In this document: positions 46,066-56,432 of the stretch, one piece after another
Position numbering within the stretch: the stretch's first letter is position 1
Layout: every line of letters begins with the position of its first letter
From: Lepidodermella squamata
Taxonomy: Eukaryota > Gastrotricha
Direction of reading: 5' to 3'
Length of the DNA stretch: 64,000 nt
Assembly (NCBI GenBank): GCA_047495785.1
Contig: JBLDXI010000010.1
Location: 620,001 to 684,000 of the forward strand
Notes under the pieces: model-generated
What the model saw: only the letters and a program-made list of their open reading frames with translations
Database searches by the model: none
What the model was told of the DNA's origin: nothing
Made by a program: the position numbers and the translations under genes

Positions 46066-46860
46066 ATGGCTAACTGCTGGCTTCTTCGTATACTTATTTT
46101 CTTGCTTGTACATGGCCCTTTGAGTGGATATTGTGACAATGCTACAACTGTCAAGATGTTGATGCTTACCCCGAAATACGGCGTTGATCCTCGGCGAGTG
46201 CAGGCTTACCCCTCCGTGCAGCACATCATGAATAAGACCAACAGCTGAACAGTTCATTGCCAGACATTGAAATTGACAAGGTTGATATTTGGTTTCCACA
46301 CTGCGCAAAAGCTGATCGAACATCGCCGCAATATTTTATCTGAGTTTCAGCTCCCAGGATGCGAACATTTGCCATTATGGCAGCGGTTGGAAATTTCCGG
46401 CCACAATTCCTATGCGAGGTAAGTACGCATCACCGGGCCCAGATTCGTGTTTATAACAACAGTTACTTCCATGGCCTTGTCCCCACCTGCAGGTTGCACG
46501 GTAGAAGTTTTAGTCGAGCAGTACAAACAAACCTTCGCTGGCGGCTAAACTCTCTTGCCTGAAAATATTACCAGGATGACCGACCTCGGCGACATCGCTG
46601 AGGAATTCATGCGACTTAAATTAATTAAAGATATATTCGATACAAGTGTCGGTAGATACAATTTTAGCGCATGTTTACCGCGACATTTTATTCATAGCTC
46701 TGATGGCTCTGAACTCTGAATACGACCAATTATCGACTCAAACGGGATTTCGGCTTGAGCCAGATGAACTATCGCTAACAACCCGAATCGGTCGCTCGAG
46801 CTGATGTCGTGATCTTCGACCAGTTTAGCCCGAAAACATGTTTAGTTGATAGGAAGCAGG
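46066..46860 (+). pseudogene. GABA-B-like class C GPCR pseudogene
   Basis: ATG 46066 opens a signal peptide and the first ectodomain residues (DNATTVKMLMLTPKYGVDPRRVQAY) that match the intact copies downstream, then a stop follows at NKTNS. Later pieces appear in other frames: a QKLIEH-like block near 46300, CEVSTHHRAQIRVY near 46410, and DNA-level matches to the ENMTRxTDLGDTAGEFMRL region near 46560-46620 and the CTTTACCGCGATGCT-like stretch near 46675. Internal deletions and several frameshifts separate them, and the seven-membrane region is absent. This is a decayed tandem copy. Confidence 0.85.
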
Positions 46861-46896
46861 CAGTAAGTCCATGCGCCACTCCTTGTTATTAAAGTA

Positions 46897-48944
46897 ATCA
46901 CATTTTTTCTCAGGCGGCAAAACAGCATTCCTCCGCATCCTATTTGACGTGCGTGCGGATAGAACACGCTTTGATCTATCTTTGTCGTTCGCTTTCAACA
47001 TCCACGCTTGATATCAATGAAGCTTGTTTGAAAACTGTCAAAACGAGGAAACGGCACTTTCAGCAGGATAGACCTGTTCTTTATGATCGCAGCAAGTACC
47101 ACGCAAAGGTCAATCCGTTGACAGTTTTTCCGTCAACAACTTTTCAGAAATATGATGAGTGAGAGTTTTGAAACGCAAAAAGCCTCTTTCCTTCCTGCAT
47201 TGATGGTGGCTGGTAAGTATTACACTCTCTGTCGCATCATTATAAACTTACCTTCTATAGGAACGTTTCGAATTTTCCATGAGAAGTTATTTCTGTCTAC
47301 CATTGGTATTGTGTCTCGTTTATGCTGCAATGAGTGATCAAAGAGGGAATGGTACTACTGTAAAGCTACTCATGTACATGCCAAGAATCGGTATCGACTT
47401 GAGACGCCAACTGGCTCATAATTTTGCCATTCAATACGTCTTAAATAAAGTCAACAGCCGATCAGACATATTGCCTGGTTATCGGATTGAAACCGATCTG
47501 GTTGAAGAGGCAATAGGATTCCAGGCGGTGCAAAAGTTGTTCGACCATCGCCGCAATATGTTTTCAGAATTTCAACTCCCGGTGATCGTTGGGCCAGCTT
47601 TTTCCTCCGGCTGCAAAGCTGTCGGTACACTGCTGCACCACTTGGACTCTATCGCTATCAGTACCACATGCGTTGCTTACTTTTTGACTGACCGAATGAT
47701 TTATCCGAATTTGTTTCTATCCATGGCAAGTTCGGATGCGTCCGCAGTTCCTTTTCTATCTATGATGAAAAATATTGGGAAATGGAACAGGTTTGGAATA
47801 ATTTCGATACCGAGCTCAGCTTTAGACTACGCCGCAGCTTTCAGCCTTCACGATAAGGCGCTATCCAGGGGATTCGAAGTACCTCTCTTTACTCTAGTAG
47901 ACCGCATAGATCAAGACTTTATCACATTTTTTCTCAGGCGGCAAAACAGCATTCCTCCGCATCCTATTTGACGTGCGTGCGGATAGAACACGCTTTGATC
48001 TATCTTTGTCGTTCGCTTTCAACATCCACGCTTGATATCAATGAAGCTTGTTTGAAAACTGTCAAAACGAGGAAACGGCACTTTCAGCAGGATAGACCTG
48101 TTCTTTATGATCGCAGCAAGTACCACGCAAAGGTCAATCCGTTGACAGTTTTTCCGTCAACAACTTTTCAGAAATATGATGAGTGAGAGTTTTGAAACGC
48201 AAAAAGCCTCTTTCCTTCCTGCATTGATGGTGGCTGGTAAGTATTACACTCTCTGTCGCATCATTATAAACTTACCTTCTATAGGAACGTTTCGAATTTT
48301 CCATGAGAAGTTATTTCTGTCTACCATTGGTATTGTGTCTCGTTTATGCTGCAATGAGTGATCAAAGAGGGAATGGTACTACTGTAAAGCTACTCATGTA
48401 CATGCCAAGAATCGGTATCGACTTGAGACGCCAACTGGCTCATAATTTTGCCATTCAATACGTCTTAAATAAAGTCAACAGCCGATCAGACATATTGCCT
48501 GGTTATCGGATTGAAACCGATCTGGTTGAAGAGGCAATAGGATTCCAGGCGGTGCAAAAGTTGTTCGACCATCGCCGCAATATGTTTTCAGAATTTCAAC
48601 TCCCGGTGATCGTTGGGCCAGCTTTTTCCTCCGGCTGCAAAGCTGTCGGTACACTGCTGCACCACTTGGACTCTATCGCTATCAGTACCACATGCGTTGC
48701 TTACTTTTTGACTGACCGAATGATTTATCCGAATTTGTTTCTATCCATGGCAAGTTCGGATGCGTCCGCAGTTCCTTTTCTATCTATGATGAAAAATATT
48801 GGGAAATGGAACAGGTTTGGAATAATTTCGATACCGAGCTCAGCTTTAGACTACGCCGCAGCTTTCAGCCTTCACGATAAGGCGCTATCCAGGGGATTCG
48901 AAGTACCTCTCTTTACTCTAGTAGACCGCATAGATCAAGACTTT
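46897..48944. repeat. Perfect tandem duplication, two 1,024-bp units
   Basis: Unit 1 is 46897-47920 and unit 2 is 47921-48944, apparently identical by eye over their whole length. All translations within the units agree exactly. The junction joins GACTTT to ATCACATTTT with a 3-bp ATC microhomology: the full-length copy continues GACTTTATCTCCACG at the same point. The event is very recent, or an assembly artefact. Confidence 0.9.
47279..47971 (+). pseudogene. Truncated GABA-B-like receptor, N-terminal lobe only
   Basis: A 230-residue ORF whose first 217 or so residues are identical to the intact receptor starting at 48303: signal peptide and the first lobe of the ligand-binding domain up to VDRIDQDFI. 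After the tandem-duplication junction it reads a short novel tail (TFFLRRQNSIPPHPI) and stops. It lacks the second lobe and all membrane segments. If expressed it would be a soluble half-ectodomain; more likely it is a by-product of the duplication. The promoter region upstream is also duplicated, so transcription is possible. Confidence 0.8.
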
Positions 48945-50621
48945 ATCTCCACGTTAGTCGAGTCAAAATTGAGAATATTTGTCGTCATAATATCCCCAGC
49001 GGTCACATTTTCCCAGTTTCTTTGTGAAGCGTATCGAGTTGGAATCACAGGGTCAAGATATGTTTTTTACGTACCAGTCACTGCAGTAACCATATCGCCA
49101 CCCGCCGGTTGTACCACAGAAGTCTTATTCGAACAGTACAAGCAAACATTCTTCACGGGTATAACACTTCAACCTGAAAACATGACAAGGAAAACGGATC
49201 TTGGCGACACGGCTGGGGAATTCATGCGACTCATGGTAAACTCTACTCAAGTGATGGTAGATGATACAATTTTAGCGTATGTCTACCGCGATGCTCTATA
49301 CATGGCTCTGATGGTTCTGAATACGACCGATTATCGATTGAAACGTGATTACGGTTTAAGCTTGTTGAACTATAGCCAACATCCTGCATTGGTCTCTCGA
49401 GTTGCAAAGGACTCCCTTTTCGATACTAGGACTGTAGGGGTGAGAGTTGGCGAAATTTCATACTCAAGGGATGGGCAGATAGTTGGAGATGTGGCAATGT
49501 ATAGCCAGTTCAGCCCGAAAACAGGCTTAGTTAACAAAGTCGAGTTCCGACAGCAGCGAGAGAACTCACAGAATGGGTCAGATTACTACCTTGAGATTTT
49601 AAGACCGATTACTTGGATTCGTGGCGCTCCTCCTAGAGACATGCCTATAACAGTCATCAATCGGATGACGCTGTCGGATATCTCAAGTTGGGTTATTTGG
49701 GTTTTAACTGGATTAACATGCATCTTACAGTTGATTTTATTTCTCATTTTTCTGCGAAATAAGGAGCGGCGAATAGTCTATAAACATTCAAAAATACTTG
49801 GATTATTCGGATGTGTTATTCTTGACGCATGTTCTGCTTTGTTTGTCATTGACAGAGATGAAAGAAGCTCTGTAGTTGCGAAAGCGGCAGAGTTTCTTCG
49901 AATTGTTGGATTGTCAATCGTGTTAAGTGTCGCATTCCTGCGTATTCAACTGACTTTTGCCCATTGTAAGCAATTGATCCGTCAAGCTACCGCGGAGACC
50001 CCTGTTGCATCAATGTACAGTGGGAATAGAAGCCAAATGAATGTACGTTTCGACCCGAAATGCCGTTCGGTACTAGACAAGGATGAAGTAAAGAGATCTG
50101 CAGTGATCATAGCCTGCACCATTGTCCTGATGTCTGTTTGGTTCGGAATAACTGCTTTCAACTTCTCAGCTGTCGAAGCTTTCTCGCCTCGCTATGACGA
50201 AGAATCCGACAGTGTAACAAGAGGCTACTACATTAAGTGCGCGGCTAAGCCTGATTCCCGATTGGTAGGATGGTCCTTAATGGGCTTCATTGGCGCATTT
50301 TTCCAAGTAATGCTGATTCTGAGCTGTATGATTTGCTACCAACTTCGGCAAAGAAAATCTCTTGCTGAAGCCTACCGGGAGTTCAAGTTGAGTTGTTTGG
50401 CAGTCATTTTCAGCACGACGATTCTCCCGGCAGGTATTCTGATCGAATTTCTAGTGAGTGATAATCCCACCTCCCAACAAATTGCGGCTGCGGTATTATG
50501 CTTGACTGTTTCCTCATCATTCTCGTTGATATGGAGTCATCGTAACTTATTTCCCACTCAATGCTTTTGGAAGGTGCAACTCTTGCAACACGCCTTTGCT
50601 TCTTCTTCTTCGCGACCATGA
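48303..50621 (+). CDS. GABA-B-like class C GPCR (copy C)
   Basis: An intronless ORF of 772 residues from ATG 48303. Signal peptide (about 1-19), then a Venus-flytrap ectodomain (about 25-460) with VGPAFSSGCKAVG, RMIYPNLFLS and GKWNRFGIIS, typical of the GABA-B/ANF-receptor fold. There is no cysteine-rich domain. A TWIRGAPPRDMP linker leads to seven hydrophobic segments (about 472-745). A PRYDEESDS stretch lies in the extracellular loop after TM4. The chain ends about 25 residues after TM7. An upstream spliced 5' UTR is hinted at by TTCTATAG just before the ATG. Ligand and G-protein coupling unknown. Confidence 0.87.
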   Translation: MRSYFCLPLVLCLVYAAMSDQRGNGTTVKLLMYMPRIGIDLRRQLAHNFAIQYVLNKVNSRSDILPGYRIETDLVEEAIGFQAVQKLFDHRRNMFSEFQLPVIVGPAFSSGCKAVGTLLHHLDSIAISTTCVAYFLTDRMIYPNLFLSMASSDASAVPFLSMMKNIGKWNRFGIISIPSSALDYAAAFSLHDKALSRGFEVPLFTLVDRIDQDFISTLVESKLRIFVVIISPAVTFSQFLCEAYRVGITGSRYVFYVPVTAVTISPPAGCTTEVLFEQYKQTFFTGITLQPENMTRKTDLGDTAGEFMRLMVNSTQVMVDDTILAYVYRDALYMALMVLNTTDYRLKRDYGLSLLNYSQHPALVSRVAKDSLFDTRTVGVRVGEISYSRDGQIVGDVAMYSQFSPKTGLVNKVEFRQQRENSQNGSDYYLEILRPITWIRGAPPRDMPITVINRMTLSDISSWVIWVLTGLTCILQLILFLIFLRNKERRIVYKHSKILGLFGCVILDACSALFVIDRDERSSVVAKAAEFLRIVGLSIVLSVAFLRIQLTFAHCKQLIRQATAETPVASMYSGNRSQMNVRFDPKCRSVLDKDEVKRSAVIIACTIVLMSVWFGITAFNFSAVEAFSPRYDEESDSVTRGYYIKCAAKPDSRLVGWSLMGFIGAFFQVMLILSCMICYQLRQRKSLAEAYREFKLSCLAVIFSTTILPAGILIEFLVSDNPTSQQIAAAVLCLTVSSSFSLIWSHRNLFPTQCFWKVQLLQHAFASSSSRP

Positions 50622-51568
50622 ACACCACCTCAGCTAAGAATTTGATGTCTTGTTAATGTAAATTCGTTAATACCGTATTTACGAATTATTAGGCAGAACC
50701 GAAATTAAAATTGTGAAGGTTTTTTACCTGGCGAAGTTGGGCATGTTTTGCATGATTCACTATAATTTACAAAACGCGTTTACTGGGCGTTATTACGGAG
50801 CTTGTTTGCCATATGTTGGGAAACCCAGGGCCAATATATTAGCGCTCTTTACACTAAAAAGTGGACACCTTGGTTACTTCGGCTGGATGCTAGAAACTTG
50901 CTAGAAAACACCTCAGCTCCCGGATCCTACTTCGCACACTGTTTTGATTTTATTGCATTTCCAGTTTTTGGTGAATTTTCCAGGTTTTTTAGCTTATACT
51001 CGGATCTAAAACCATAAACCACTACAGGTCAACTAATCTAGGTTCGAATCATTTCCTAGGAAAACCAAACATTTTCTGGCCACCCATGCTTTCGACTAGG
51101 TTGGCGCCAAAATATGTTTGGAGGCGATAAGCCGACAAACTATTTTTATATTTCCTGGGGTGGAGCCGAGGGAAGCGAGACGACACGCTAGCCGAGTCGA
51201 AAGCACGAGTGGTCAGACGAGTGCTTAACATGTTTTTCGTCTGGCCACTCGGCTTATCGCCACCAAACATTTTTGCTCCAAAGCTATAAACACAACAGAT
51301 GGCGCTCGCGAACAATTTCTCTTCATGCTTTTACACAATGCTTTAACACATGCTTTTCAACGTGCTATTTGTTCTATCTGCTGTCTCAGCTGATGGGCTC
51401 AATTCATTTTTTCCTAATTTGCAAACTGAAAATTGATTTCAAAAAGCTTGCATAGTTGACTCCTTAGAAATATGTTCACTCCTTCTCTTATTTTACTTCA
51501 TGGTGTAGGTATCATTATATTCTCTATGTTAGTTTTCAGTGAATTTAAGCAATTGTAAAGAAAAGATT
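50622..51568. other. Intergenic with repeats
   Basis: No gene is seen until the ankyrin ORF. The second copy of the dispersed repeat (50899-50940) and a degenerate foldback structure at about 51077-51280 lie here. A TTTTCAG acceptor at 51533-51539 suggests a 5' UTR intron of the ankyrin gene. Confidence 0.5.
51077..51280. repeat. Degenerate inverted repeat (old foldback/MITE)
   Basis: GGCGATAAGCCGA near 51123 pairs with TCGGCTTATCGCC near 51249, and flanking CCAAAATATGTTTGG and CCAAACATTTTTGCTCC also correspond. CTGGCCACCCATGCTTTCGA near 51077 has an inverted counterpart at about 51198. Arms are roughly 80 percent matched. Confidence 0.5.
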
Positions 51569-52366
51569 ATGGTTTTTGAATGGCTTGCAGTTGAACTAGG
51601 CGTTATCGTTTGTAAGGGAGCAAGGGAAGCCGCATATTGTGTCGTTCAATTTACAAAGAAATACCAAACGGTTATTGTGTTCGCAGCCGTTTGGATGCCA
51701 CTCCATATCGGCTTTTTCAATACTATGGGGACACATCTTTATAACAAATTGATAGCACTTGTTCGCGGAAAAACGTTTCTAGAAGAACGGGACAAGTTGA
51801 TCAATGCTCTCAAGGAAGGAAAAACGGAAGATATCAAGAAACTTCTCAAAATTAACTTCTTCAGCTTCAGTCTTAAACGAGTGTTAAATTGGCAGGATGG
51901 AAGGCAACACGAAGTGACCATAAAAGGTCGTAGTCTAAGAGCAATCTGGACAGTTAGGAATACAACTGCTCTCCTAATAACTTCGATGTATCTACGCAAA
52001 TTCAACGAGGAAGATGCTTTTGAAATTGTTGACTTGCTTATTGAGCGTGGTGCCGAAGTCAATGCTAAAGACACAGATATGGGCATCCATGTTTTGCACG
52101 CTGCTGCTAGCGTTGGCTATGAAAAAATTGTTAAATATTTCCTGGAAAATACGAATGTCAAAGTCGATGTCAAGCGAAACGACGGCAAAACACCCCTAAT
52201 GGAAGCTGCAAGCTTTGGTAACAGTTTAAAAACTGTTAGGCTTTTGATTGAAAACGGAGCTGGAATTGACGTCAAAAATGATGAAGGAAAAACGGCCGCT
52301 GAATGCGCTAAGGAATGGGGTAATACAGAAATCAATGAAGAACTTCTTAGAGCGAACCTTCGTTGA
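51569..52366 (+). CDS. Ankyrin-repeat protein with hydrophobic N terminus
   Basis: The open frame begins after an acceptor at 51539 with no ATG; the first ATG, at 51569, gives 265 residues. Residues about 1-55 are hydrophobic (WLAVELGVIV, TVIVFAAVWMPLHIGFF) and may be one or two membrane segments or a hydrophobic cap. Then follow a charged stretch and three to four ankyrin repeats (VNAKDTDMGIHVLHAAASVG, DGKTPLMEAASFG, DEGKTAAECAKEWG). It sits alone between GABA-B-like genes. Function unknown; possibly a membrane-tethered adaptor. Upstream coding sequence cannot be excluded. Confidence 0.7.
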   Translation: MVFEWLAVELGVIVCKGAREAAYCVVQFTKKYQTVIVFAAVWMPLHIGFFNTMGTHLYNKLIALVRGKTFLEERDKLINALKEGKTEDIKKLLKINFFSFSLKRVLNWQDGRQHEVTIKGRSLRAIWTVRNTTALLITSMYLRKFNEEDAFEIVDLLIERGAEVNAKDTDMGIHVLHAAASVGYEKIVKYFLENTNVKVDVKRNDGKTPLMEAASFGNSLKTVRLLIENGAGIDVKNDEGKTAAECAKEWGNTEINEELLRANLR

Positions 52367-53596
52367 AATTATGCTATGAATTAATCTTTGCTTGCGAGCA
52401 ACTACTGCCGAATGCCAGATGGAAGATAATTGTGTATAGCTAGCTATTAATGCATCATCATTGCCATAAATATGTAAAAGAAAAATGACAGACAAATAAA
52501 CTGTAATTGTGTTTTGTGTTTACTTACATCATGTCATATAAGAGCTTGGGATATGTAAACTTTTTCAAATTTCTCAGACTATTTGAATAGTTCTTTCTCT
52601 TGTAACGTTTGTCTTTGGCAGGCTAGTCGCACGGGCTGTTTTCCGTTCTGTTCGTTCTTCGCCAGTTTTGGGAAGGAAAAATTGAGAGGATGCAGATGAT
52701 TTAGCGAATGACAGAAATGATTGGCGGCTGAAAATTAGTCTGGGTTGTCGTTTTTATCTACCTATAGGGCGGGCCACAAACACGTGTTTGCTTTTTGATT
52801 CTGCAAAAAAACGCGGCACAATCATCATTTGACATTTGACGAGTTGCTGATTTGAATTTGACGGGACCCATGCTACGAACGAGCATGCAAAGCCGCTAAT
52901 TCAACTATGCTTTTTTTGCTATTATGTACACGTCCGCGAAGGTCTACCTAATGATCGAGCCTACTTTAAGTACGAGGTTTTAAAGTAAGTGACATGCCTT
53001 GATTGTTAACCTAAAGCCTTTGATATTCTGTCTTTGCGGTATACTTCTGTCGATACTTCTCTGGATTCCAAATTATTCTACCGAACTAACATTTTTTGCT
53101 CTTTTAGGTTCTGATATTCACTTACTAAAATGTTGCAGTTTTTCGCATACCTCGCCAAACTAAGGGTTAATAAGTTCTGAATGAACTGAAGATATTGAAG
53201 CTGTTTGAAGTTTGAAGGTCAGAATGCAGTCAATTCAAGCAACGGTTTCCTATTTGTTATTGTGTCACTTAACTGCTTGTGTGCGAAACAATAAAACCAT
53301 GAAATTTAGCCAGAGTTCCGTTGATTTTTATGTTCTGTCCTACGCCATATAATCAAATATAATCAAAAGAAACACGTGATTTAATATAATTAGGCTTTTG
53401 GCTGATCATGCTGAACATTGTACTGAGCAAACTGAATCTCGTTTGAAATATCAAACCTGAGCAGGTCGAAACATAAAAAGCATGCTCTCATCCTGTAGCC
53501 TTGATGCTTGAGCTGTAGCATCTACGTTTCTTCAAATATTGTATTTCACATGCCAATATTTAAATTGTAGCTGCAATAGATAATTTTTGATTCCTC
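52367..53596. other. Intergenic, no gene seen
   Basis: AT-rich spacer of 1.2 kb upstream of GABA-B-like copy D. No convincing exon or repeat was found. Confidence 0.5.
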
Positions 53597-55969
53597 ATGG
53601 CGAAAGGGTGTTCCTTTCAAGCTGCAATATTACTTCTGCTCTATAGCGTTACAAATGGGCAAAGAGAGAATGCAACTGCTGTCAAGCTACTTATATACAC
53701 GCCAAGACTAGGAATCGAGCCCAAACTAGTTCAAGCCTATAATTTCGCAGTGCAGTACGTGGTGAGCAAAGTCAACAGTAGAGCAGACTTCTTCCCTGGT
53801 TACCGCATTGAAACTGATCTAGTTGAAGAATTTTACGGATTTCAAGCTGTGCAAAGGTTGTTGGAACATCGCCGGAAGTCCGCGACTGAATTCCAACTAC
53901 CATTGATAGTCGGCCCAGCCTTCTCAAACGGATGCAAAGCTGTCGGGCAACTGTTGCATCTCTTGGACAGTGTCGCTATCAGTACGCTGTGCGTTGCGCC
54001 CTTCCTCACTGACCGAAAGACCTATCCTAATTTGTTTCTTTCAATGGCAAACTCGGAATCATCCGCAATTCCATTCCTATCTATGATGAAGAACATCGGA
54101 AAATGGAACAGATTCGGCATTATCTCAATCCCGAGCTCAGTTTCGGATTACGCAATCGCATTCAACCTTCAAGATAAAGCGTTGTCAAAAGGATTCGATA
54201 TACCGTTGTTCACCCTTGTCGATCGAATAGATCCTGAATTCATCTCTACTGTATTAGCTTCTAAATTGAGAATATTCGTCATAATAATTTCAACGGGAAG
54301 CTTCGTTTCAAAATTTCTTTGCGAAGTTCATCGAGTCGGAATCACGGGTCCCAGATATGTGTTCTTCACCCCAGTAACTACGCTCAGTATGAACCCACCC
54401 GAAGATTGTTCAGTGGAAATTCTTATCGAACAGTACAAACAAACGTTTCTGGGCGGATTAGCCTTTTTGCCTGAAAACATGACCAGGATAACCGACCTCG
54501 GCGACACCGCTGGGGAATTCATGCGACTCATGATTAATTCGACCCAAGTTACGGTAGATGATACAATTTTAGCGCACGTTTACCGCGATGCTTTATTCAT
54601 GGCTCTGATGGCTCTGAATACGACCGACTATCGATTGAAACGGGATTACGGTTTAAGCTTGTTGAACTACAGCCAACATCCTGCATTAGTCGCTCAGATT
54701 ACAAAGCAGGCCTTGATCGACACGAAAACGATAGGTGTCAGAGTCGGCGAAATTTCCTATTCGAAAGACGGGCAAATAGTCGGAGATATGATGATGTTCG
54801 GACAATTCAACCCGCAAACTGGTTTCGCTAACAAAGTTGCGTTCCGCGAAGTCAGGATCAACCCAGCGAATAAGCTGGACGATCGAAATTTCTATTATGA
54901 TATATTAAGACCTATCACTTGGATACGAAATTCCCCTCCGCGGGATACTCCAATTATAAAAGTAGTGAGATTGAGCTTGCCACTACTTTCAAGCTGGATC
55001 ATTTGGGGGTTAACTGGAGCAATTAGCGTTAGCCAAGCGATAGGCTGCATCATGATTTCGTTCAACAAAGGTAATTTCAGTATCTTCATCAAATCAAAGC
55101 TCCTCGGAATATTAGGATGTATTGTGCTGAATTCAGCCGCTGCATTGTTTGCTGTTGAAAGAGATGAGACAAGCTATTTGATTACGAAAGTTTCAGAATT
55201 TCTTCGAGTAATAGGGCTGTCAATCATCTTCAGCGTTGGAATTTTTCGCATCAATTCAATTTACGCCCACAGCAAGCGTATCATTCGGCAAGGTACGGAA
55301 ACACGCCTTCAGCCGAGATTATCATCGAATCGCGAGTCCAGAAATAATCAAGTGAATGTGATTTTCGACCCAGAATGCCTGAAGCTGATCGACAAATCGA
55401 TTGTCAAAACGTCACTGCTAACCATAGCCGGCGTCGTTGTTCTGATGGTTGTTTGGTTTGCGATAACTGACTACAGCTGTACATCAGTTGAAGCTTTCGT
55501 ACCGCGATATGACGAGGAATCAGACAGTATAATTGAAAAGTATTTCATAAGGTGTGCCTCCGAAACTTTTATACAAACGATAGGGTGGTCCTTGATCGGA
55601 CTTATCGGTGCTTTCTACCAAGTGTTGCTAATACTAAGCGTTATACATTGTCACCAACTTCATCGAATGAAATCTTTGGCAGAAGCGTACGGGGAATTTA
55701 AATTGAGCTGTTCTGCTGTTGTTCTGGGCGCAACATTCCTTCCTGCTGGAATTTTAATTGAATTCCTCCTCGGCGCTAATGCAGTAACCCAGCAAACAGC
55801 TTCAGCTGTTATCTGCTTGGCTGTATCAGCTGTATTTTCGCTCATATGGAGCTACCCAACAATCTTCTCCATTCTATTTCCTCAGAATAGTCGTAGTTCC
55901 ATTCTATCGGCGCGATCCTCTTTTCAGCTAAATAACCATCAAATAACGGTCATCAACCCGAACAGATAA
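53597..55969 (+). CDS. GABA-B-like class C GPCR (copy D)
   Basis: An intronless ORF of 790 residues from ATG 53597. It is closely related to the copies at 48303 and 57424: VGPAFSNGCKAVG, TDRKTYPNLFLS, FGIISIPSS, EQYKQTF, ENMTRITDLGDTAGEFMRL, DYGLSLLNYSQHP, and the TWIRNSPPRDTP linker. Seven membrane segments follow, with PRYDEESDS in the loop after TM4 and a short Ser/Asn-rich tail of about 35 residues. There are several N-glycosylation sequons. No coiled coil. Ligand unknown. Confidence 0.87.
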   Translation: MAKGCSFQAAILLLLYSVTNGQRENATAVKLLIYTPRLGIEPKLVQAYNFAVQYVVSKVNSRADFFPGYRIETDLVEEFYGFQAVQRLLEHRRKSATEFQLPLIVGPAFSNGCKAVGQLLHLLDSVAISTLCVAPFLTDRKTYPNLFLSMANSESSAIPFLSMMKNIGKWNRFGIISIPSSVSDYAIAFNLQDKALSKGFDIPLFTLVDRIDPEFISTVLASKLRIFVIIISTGSFVSKFLCEVHRVGITGPRYVFFTPVTTLSMNPPEDCSVEILIEQYKQTFLGGLAFLPENMTRITDLGDTAGEFMRLMINSTQVTVDDTILAHVYRDALFMALMALNTTDYRLKRDYGLSLLNYSQHPALVAQITKQALIDTKTIGVRVGEISYSKDGQIVGDMMMFGQFNPQTGFANKVAFREVRINPANKLDDRNFYYDILRPITWIRNSPPRDTPIIKVVRLSLPLLSSWIIWGLTGAISVSQAIGCIMISFNKGNFSIFIKSKLLGILGCIVLNSAAALFAVERDETSYLITKVSEFLRVIGLSIIFSVGIFRINSIYAHSKRIIRQGTETRLQPRLSSNRESRNNQVNVIFDPECLKLIDKSIVKTSLLTIAGVVVLMVVWFAITDYSCTSVEAFVPRYDEESDSIIEKYFIRCASETFIQTIGWSLIGLIGAFYQVLLILSVIHCHQLHRMKSLAEAYGEFKLSCSAVVLGATFLPAGILIEFLLGANAVTQQTASAVICLAVSAVFSLIWSYPTIFSILFPQNSRSSILSARSSFQLNNHQITVINPNR

Positions 55970-56245
55970 CGAACACTGTATCTTTGCGCTTATTGTCATA
56001 ATGTCTGATTTTTTGTGGCTTTTGAAGATGAAAAACGTTCCTTAGGCGACTTCAGATTGTATGCTCTTTTTTATGCGGGCAATGCTCGTCAAGACACTAT
56101 CCTAGACACATACTTCTGTATGAAATACTGGCTCTCGAGGCAGCGTTATGAATAATTTTTTTCTGGATCTTCGATCTTGACCGCTGAACTAAGATCGAGG
56201 GAAATCGCATGCAGGTGGACAGAGTTTCGCAAGGCAGTCTCGAGG

Positions 56246-56432
56246 ATATCGCGGGGTGGGCGACAGAACGACCTGACTAAAATAGAAACAAATGGCGTAA
56301 AACTATTTTTTGCATCTCCGCCAAGTCAGTCGCGTGCCGGAAAAATGAACGCCAGTTTTTTCTGTGCATCAAATGCATTACGCCATTTGTTTCTATTTTA
56401 GTCAGGTCGTTCTGTCGCCCACCCCGCGATAT
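56246..56432. mobile_element. Foldback element: perfect 55-bp inverted repeat
   Basis: Arms 56246-56300 and 56378-56432 are exact reverse complements by eye, starting ATATCGCGGGGTGGGCGACA, with a 77-bp spacer. The 187-bp unit resembles a MITE or foldback insertion between two receptor genes. It is unrelated in sequence to the hairpin at 32990. Confidence 0.85.

Noticed and set aside
50984-51060. Possible tRNA gene: A-box-like TAGCTTATACTCGG and B-box-like GGTTCGAATCA
   Set aside because: Box spacing and flanks do not give a convincing acceptor stem or cloverleaf, and the B box lacks its last conserved C.
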